Of a stretch of DNA of 64,000 nt, positions 61,467 through 64,000 are shown one piece after another. The stretch is from Stenotrophomonas sp. 704A1 (GTDB lineage: Bacteria > Pseudomonadota > Gammaproteobacteria > Xanthomonadales > Xanthomonadaceae). Location: assembly GCF_030549525.1 (NCBI RefSeq), contig NZ_CP130831.1, positions 1,637,501-1,701,500 on the forward strand, given 5' to 3'. Position 1 is the first letter of the stretch. Each line of letters opens with the position of its first letter. The notes under the pieces were generated by a model. The model saw only the letters and a list, made by a program, of their open reading frames with translations. It was not told where the DNA came from and searched no databases. The translations under genes and the position numbers were made by a program.

Positions 61467-63491
61467 TCAAGAGCCTTTGCGGCCGCTACTGCCATAAAGG
61501 CGTAGAGATCGCGAGGCTCCGCGTTTGGACGCGCCGGATTCGACCGGCAGCGTACCTTTGCAGTCGGGGTAGCGACTGCACGACCAGAAGGGGCCGGTCT
61601 TGCCGGTGCGCTGGCGCGTGGGTGCGCCGCACTGCGGGCAAGCGGGTCCCTGGGGAACCTTGATGGACAGCGAGGTGCTGCCGTACTGCGCGATCAGTTG
61701 CGAAATCCATGCGGCCTGCTTGCCGATAAACACATCCAGGGTGAGCTGACCAGCCTCGATCATGTCGAGCGCCTGTTCCCACACTGCCGTCGTGCCGGGG
61801 TCTGCAATCGCCGCGGGTACGGCGTCGATCAGGGTGAACGCTGCATCCGATGCGCGAATGGAGCGTCCTTTCTTCACAAGGTAGCTGCGGGCGATCAACC
61901 CGCTGATGATGTTGGCCCGCGTGGCCTCTGTGCCGATGCCGACCGTATCCTTGAGCTTCTGCTTCAGGCGCGGGTCCGTCACCAGCTTGGCGACCCCCTT
62001 CATGGATTTGACCAGCTCGCCCTGCGTGTAAGGCTTGGGCGGCATCGTCTTGAGCGCCTTGATCTCGGCCTCGGTCACCTGACACGCCATGCCTTCGCGC
62101 AGCACGGGGAGTACCTGGCTGCGTGCCGTGGCTTCACCGTCCTCGTCCGCTTGCGGCTCGGCCAGCACCAGGCGCCAGCCCTTGACGATCACCTGTTTTC
62201 CGGTGGCCACCAGCTTCTGCTGGTCGCAGGACAGCTTGGCGACAGTGCGGTCGAACTCGTGGTGAGGGAGGAACTGCGCCAGGTAGTGCGCGCGGATCAG
62301 CCGGTACACCGCCAGTTCCTTCTCGCTCATGGCCGAGAGGTTCGCGGGTTCCAAGGTGGGAATGATGCCATGGTGCGCCGTCACTTTGCCGTCGTTCCAG
62401 GCGCGCGAGCGCTGGGAGCGGTCGAGCTGGCCCATGATCGGGCGCAGCGAGGGATCGGTCTTGAGCAGGCTGTCCAGAACAGTGGGCACCTCGGCAAACA
62501 TGCTTTCGGGCAGGTAGCCTGAATCGGAACGCGGGTACGTAGTGGCCTTGTGGGTCTCGTACAGGGACTGGGCGATCTCCAGGGTTTCTTGAACATCCAG
62601 CCCAAGCTGTTTGGAACAGACCTCCTGCAAGGTGCCCAGGTCGAACAGCAGCGGCGGGCCTTCACGCATGTGTTCGGTCTCGACAAACACCACCTGAGCG
62701 CTACCCGCAGCGCGGATCTGTTGCGCGGCTTGCTGGGCAACCGGCTGTTGCAGGCAGCGGCCAGCGTCGTCGGTGCAGCCATCGGGCGGAACCCACTGCG
62801 CGCTGAAAGCCTGTCCACCCGCAGACAGGGACACGTCGATGGCCCAGAACGGCACCGACTTGAAGGCCGCGATCTCGCGGTCGCGGTCCACGACGAGCTT
62901 CAGGGTCGGCGTCTGCACGCGCCCGACGGACAGCACGCCGTCGTAGCCGGCCTGACGCCCGAGCACCGTGAACAACCGGCTGAGGTTCATGCCCACGAGC
63001 CAGTCGGCGCGTGAGCGCGCAAGCGCCGAGTAGTACATCGGCAGCGTGTCGGATGAGGGCCGCAACTTGCCGAGCGCGGTGCGGATCGACGCATCGTTGA
63101 GCGCCGACAACCACAGCCGTTCGATGGGGCCGCGGTAACCGCACAGGTCGATGATCTCGCGGGCGATCAGCTCTCCCTCGCGGTCGGCATCGGTGGCGAT
63201 GACCAAATGGGTCGCCTTCGCCAGAAGCGCTTTGACGACCTTGAATTGCGTGGCGGTCTTCGGTTTGACCTCGACCCGCCACTGCTGGGGAACGATGGGC
63301 AACTGCTCCAGCGACCAGCGCTTGAGCGCCGCGTCATAGACCTCGGGAGCTGCTGCTTCTACGAGATGGCCAATGCACCAGGTGACGGTGACGCCGGAGC
63401 CGCTGAGACAGCCTTCACCGCGCTGCGTCGCGCCGAGAATCCGGCCAATGTCTTTGCCCTGGGAGGGCTTCTCGCACAAGAACAGCCGCAT
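61467..63491 (-). CDS. topB: DNA topoisomerase III (ICE TopB)
   Basis: This is a type IA topoisomerase that resolves DNA strands during ICE replication or transfer. The 674-aa product has the TOPRIM motif DADREGE (residues 101-107) and catalytic Tyr319 in TTYPRSDSGYL. A C-terminal four-Cys zinc ribbon (CPQCGAP, then CSRYPDCKG) is also present. The start at 63491 begins MRLFLCEKPSQ, the usual TopB opening; an ATG seven codons earlier is less likely. The shared operon-start motif is 74 bp upstream. Confidence 0.93.
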   Translation of the reverse strand: MRLFLCEKPSQGKDIGRILGATQRGEGCLSGSGVTVTWCIGHLVEAAAPEVYDAALKRWSLEQLPIVPQQWRVEVKPKTATQFKVVKALLAKATHLVIATDADREGELIAREIIDLCGYRGPIERLWLSALNDASIRTALGKLRPSSDTLPMYYSALARSRADWLVGMNLSRLFTVLGRQAGYDGVLSVGRVQTPTLKLVVDRDREIAAFKSVPFWAIDVSLSAGGQAFSAQWVPPDGCTDDAGRCLQQPVAQQAAQQIRAAGSAQVVFVETEHMREGPPLLFDLGTLQEVCSKQLGLDVQETLEIAQSLYETHKATTYPRSDSGYLPESMFAEVPTVLDSLLKTDPSLRPIMGQLDRSQRSRAWNDGKVTAHHGIIPTLEPANLSAMSEKELAVYRLIRAHYLAQFLPHHEFDRTVAKLSCDQQKLVATGKQVIVKGWRLVLAEPQADEDGEATARSQVLPVLREGMACQVTEAEIKALKTMPPKPYTQGELVKSMKGVAKLVTDPRLKQKLKDTVGIGTEATRANIISGLIARSYLVKKGRSIRASDAAFTLIDAVPAAIADPGTTAVWEQALDMIEAGQLTLDVFIGKQAAWISQLIAQYGSTSLSIKVPQGPACPQCGAPTRQRTGKTGPFWSCSRYPDCKGTLPVESGASKRGASRSLRLYGSSGRKGS

Positions 63492-63564
63492 GTCAGTCCA
63501 TCCGATTTCCATGGTTCATTGAGTTGCGGGAATCGAGGATGCCGAACACCACCAAGGGCAGCAG

Positions 63565-63572
63565 CAAACAAG
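63565..63572 (-). promoter_or_regulatory. Conserved operon-start motif, copy 4 (topB)
   Basis: The minus strand reads CTTGTTTGCTGCTGCC here, 74 nt upstream of topB (53 nt from the alternative start). It differs from the other copies by one base in the core. Confidence 0.52.
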
Positions 63573-63696
63573 CCGCATGCGGTGGCGACCACTTTTACGG
63601 GATGGGATGGCGGGGACGGGAGTGGCGTTCGGCCGGGGATGTGCGGGCCGGGAGCCGCGATTTTTTGGAGCGCACGGACGCCGGTGGACGTTGATG

Positions 63697-63719
63697 GAGC
63701 TATCCCCTGGGGATAGCTC
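63697..63719. promoter_or_regulatory. Perfect 23-bp palindrome between ssb and topB
   Basis: GAGCTATCCCC and GGGGATAGCTC are perfect 11-bp arms around a single T. It lies 47 bp after the ssb stop and 206 bp before topB. No T run follows in either direction, so it is more likely a protein-binding site than a terminator. Confidence 0.6.
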
Positions 63720-63765
63720 GCGAGGGCATGGGGGCGACGGACGACTGCCACCGCCCCATGCCGGA

Positions 63766-64000
63766 TCACTTCCTGCGCTTCGGCTCCTTCGGCGCGGTCG
63801 GTTCCTGGGCGGCCGGGGGTTTCGGCTGCGCATCCTGCGCGGCCTCTTGCTGCCTGGGGCTGAGGGCTACGGACTCGATGCGGAACGGCAGGATGCCGAC
63901 GCTGCGCGCGTTGATCTGCCAGGTCTCGCGCGGCTGATCCTCGTTGTCCGTCCAAGGTTCGCGCTCCATCCGGCCGACGACCAGCACGCGCATGCCCTTC
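63766..64000 (-). CDS. ssb: Single-stranded DNA-binding protein, 5' end outside window
   Basis: This is the C-terminal part of an SSB: KGMRVLVVGRMEREPWTDNEDQ, ending the OB-fold, then WQINARSVGIL and a Gln/Pro/Ala tail. The last residues (PKEPKRRK) are basic rather than the acidic DDDIPF-like tail of chromosomal SSB. That is usual for ICE copies and means host-protein recruitment by the tail would differ. The gene continues past the window edge. Confidence 0.88.
   Translation of the reverse strand, partial: KGMRVLVVGRMEREPWTDNEDQPRETWQINARSVGILPFRIESVALSPRQQEAAQDAQPKPPAAQEPTAPKEPKRRK

Overview
The window is about 64 kb of G+C-rich DNA and reads as the inner part of a large integrative and conjugative element (ICE) of the clc/PAGI-2 type found in beta- and gammaproteobacteria such as Pseudomonas, Achromobacter, Bordetella and Cupriavidus. 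The evidence is a complete run of the conjugation genes typical of that family, a MobH-type TraI relaxase, ICE-type TopB and SSB genes, and a metal-resistance and efflux cargo block. No rRNA, tRNA, integrase or attachment site is visible, so both ICE ends lie outside the window and the host genus cannot be fixed.

Layout. 1-8.9 kb holds a PIB-type metal ATPase (5' end missing) and an RND tripartite pump with a MerR regulator. 8.9-13.6 kb holds an MFS transporter gene that has been split by an insertion. The insert is flanked by an 801-bp direct repeat of the MFS gene and carries a TetR regulator and a MerA-like flavoprotein. 13.7-18.6 kb holds small cargo genes: ClbS/DfsB-like, SnoaL-like, a GntR regulator, a two-domain DUF305 copper-type protein, a glutaredoxin and a kdsA paralogue. 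18.6-22.5 kb holds the relaxase, a candidate oriT and a ParS/RES toxin-antitoxin-like pair. 22.5-43.8 kb is the conjugation machine in three leftward operons, in an order that matches F plasmid traL-E-K-B-V-C, then W/U and G-like genes. A low-G+C nuclease-like gene (36.8-37.7 kb), pointing the other way, interrupts it. 44-64 kb is a leftward ICE DNA-metabolism region: an IS630-split gene, a SNF2-type helicase, a DNA methyltransferase-like protein, about a dozen uncharacterised conserved ICE genes, an STY4534-type replication protein, a frameshifted cytosine-5 DNA methyltransferase, TopB and the tail of SSB.

The less expected signals are non-coding. A three-hairpin element occurs at least five times (28.1, 53.8, 55.4, 58.4 and 59.3 kb), each 120-230 nt upstream of a start codon. 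At three of these sites it lies directly after an intrinsic terminator. Separately, a short motif (minus-strand ATTGTTTGCTGCC-like) lies about 60 nt upstream of the first gene of each of the three conjugation operons and 74 nt upstream of topB, which suggests a shared transfer promoter or activator site.

Family names come from reading the sequence and from memory of these ICEs. No database search was run.
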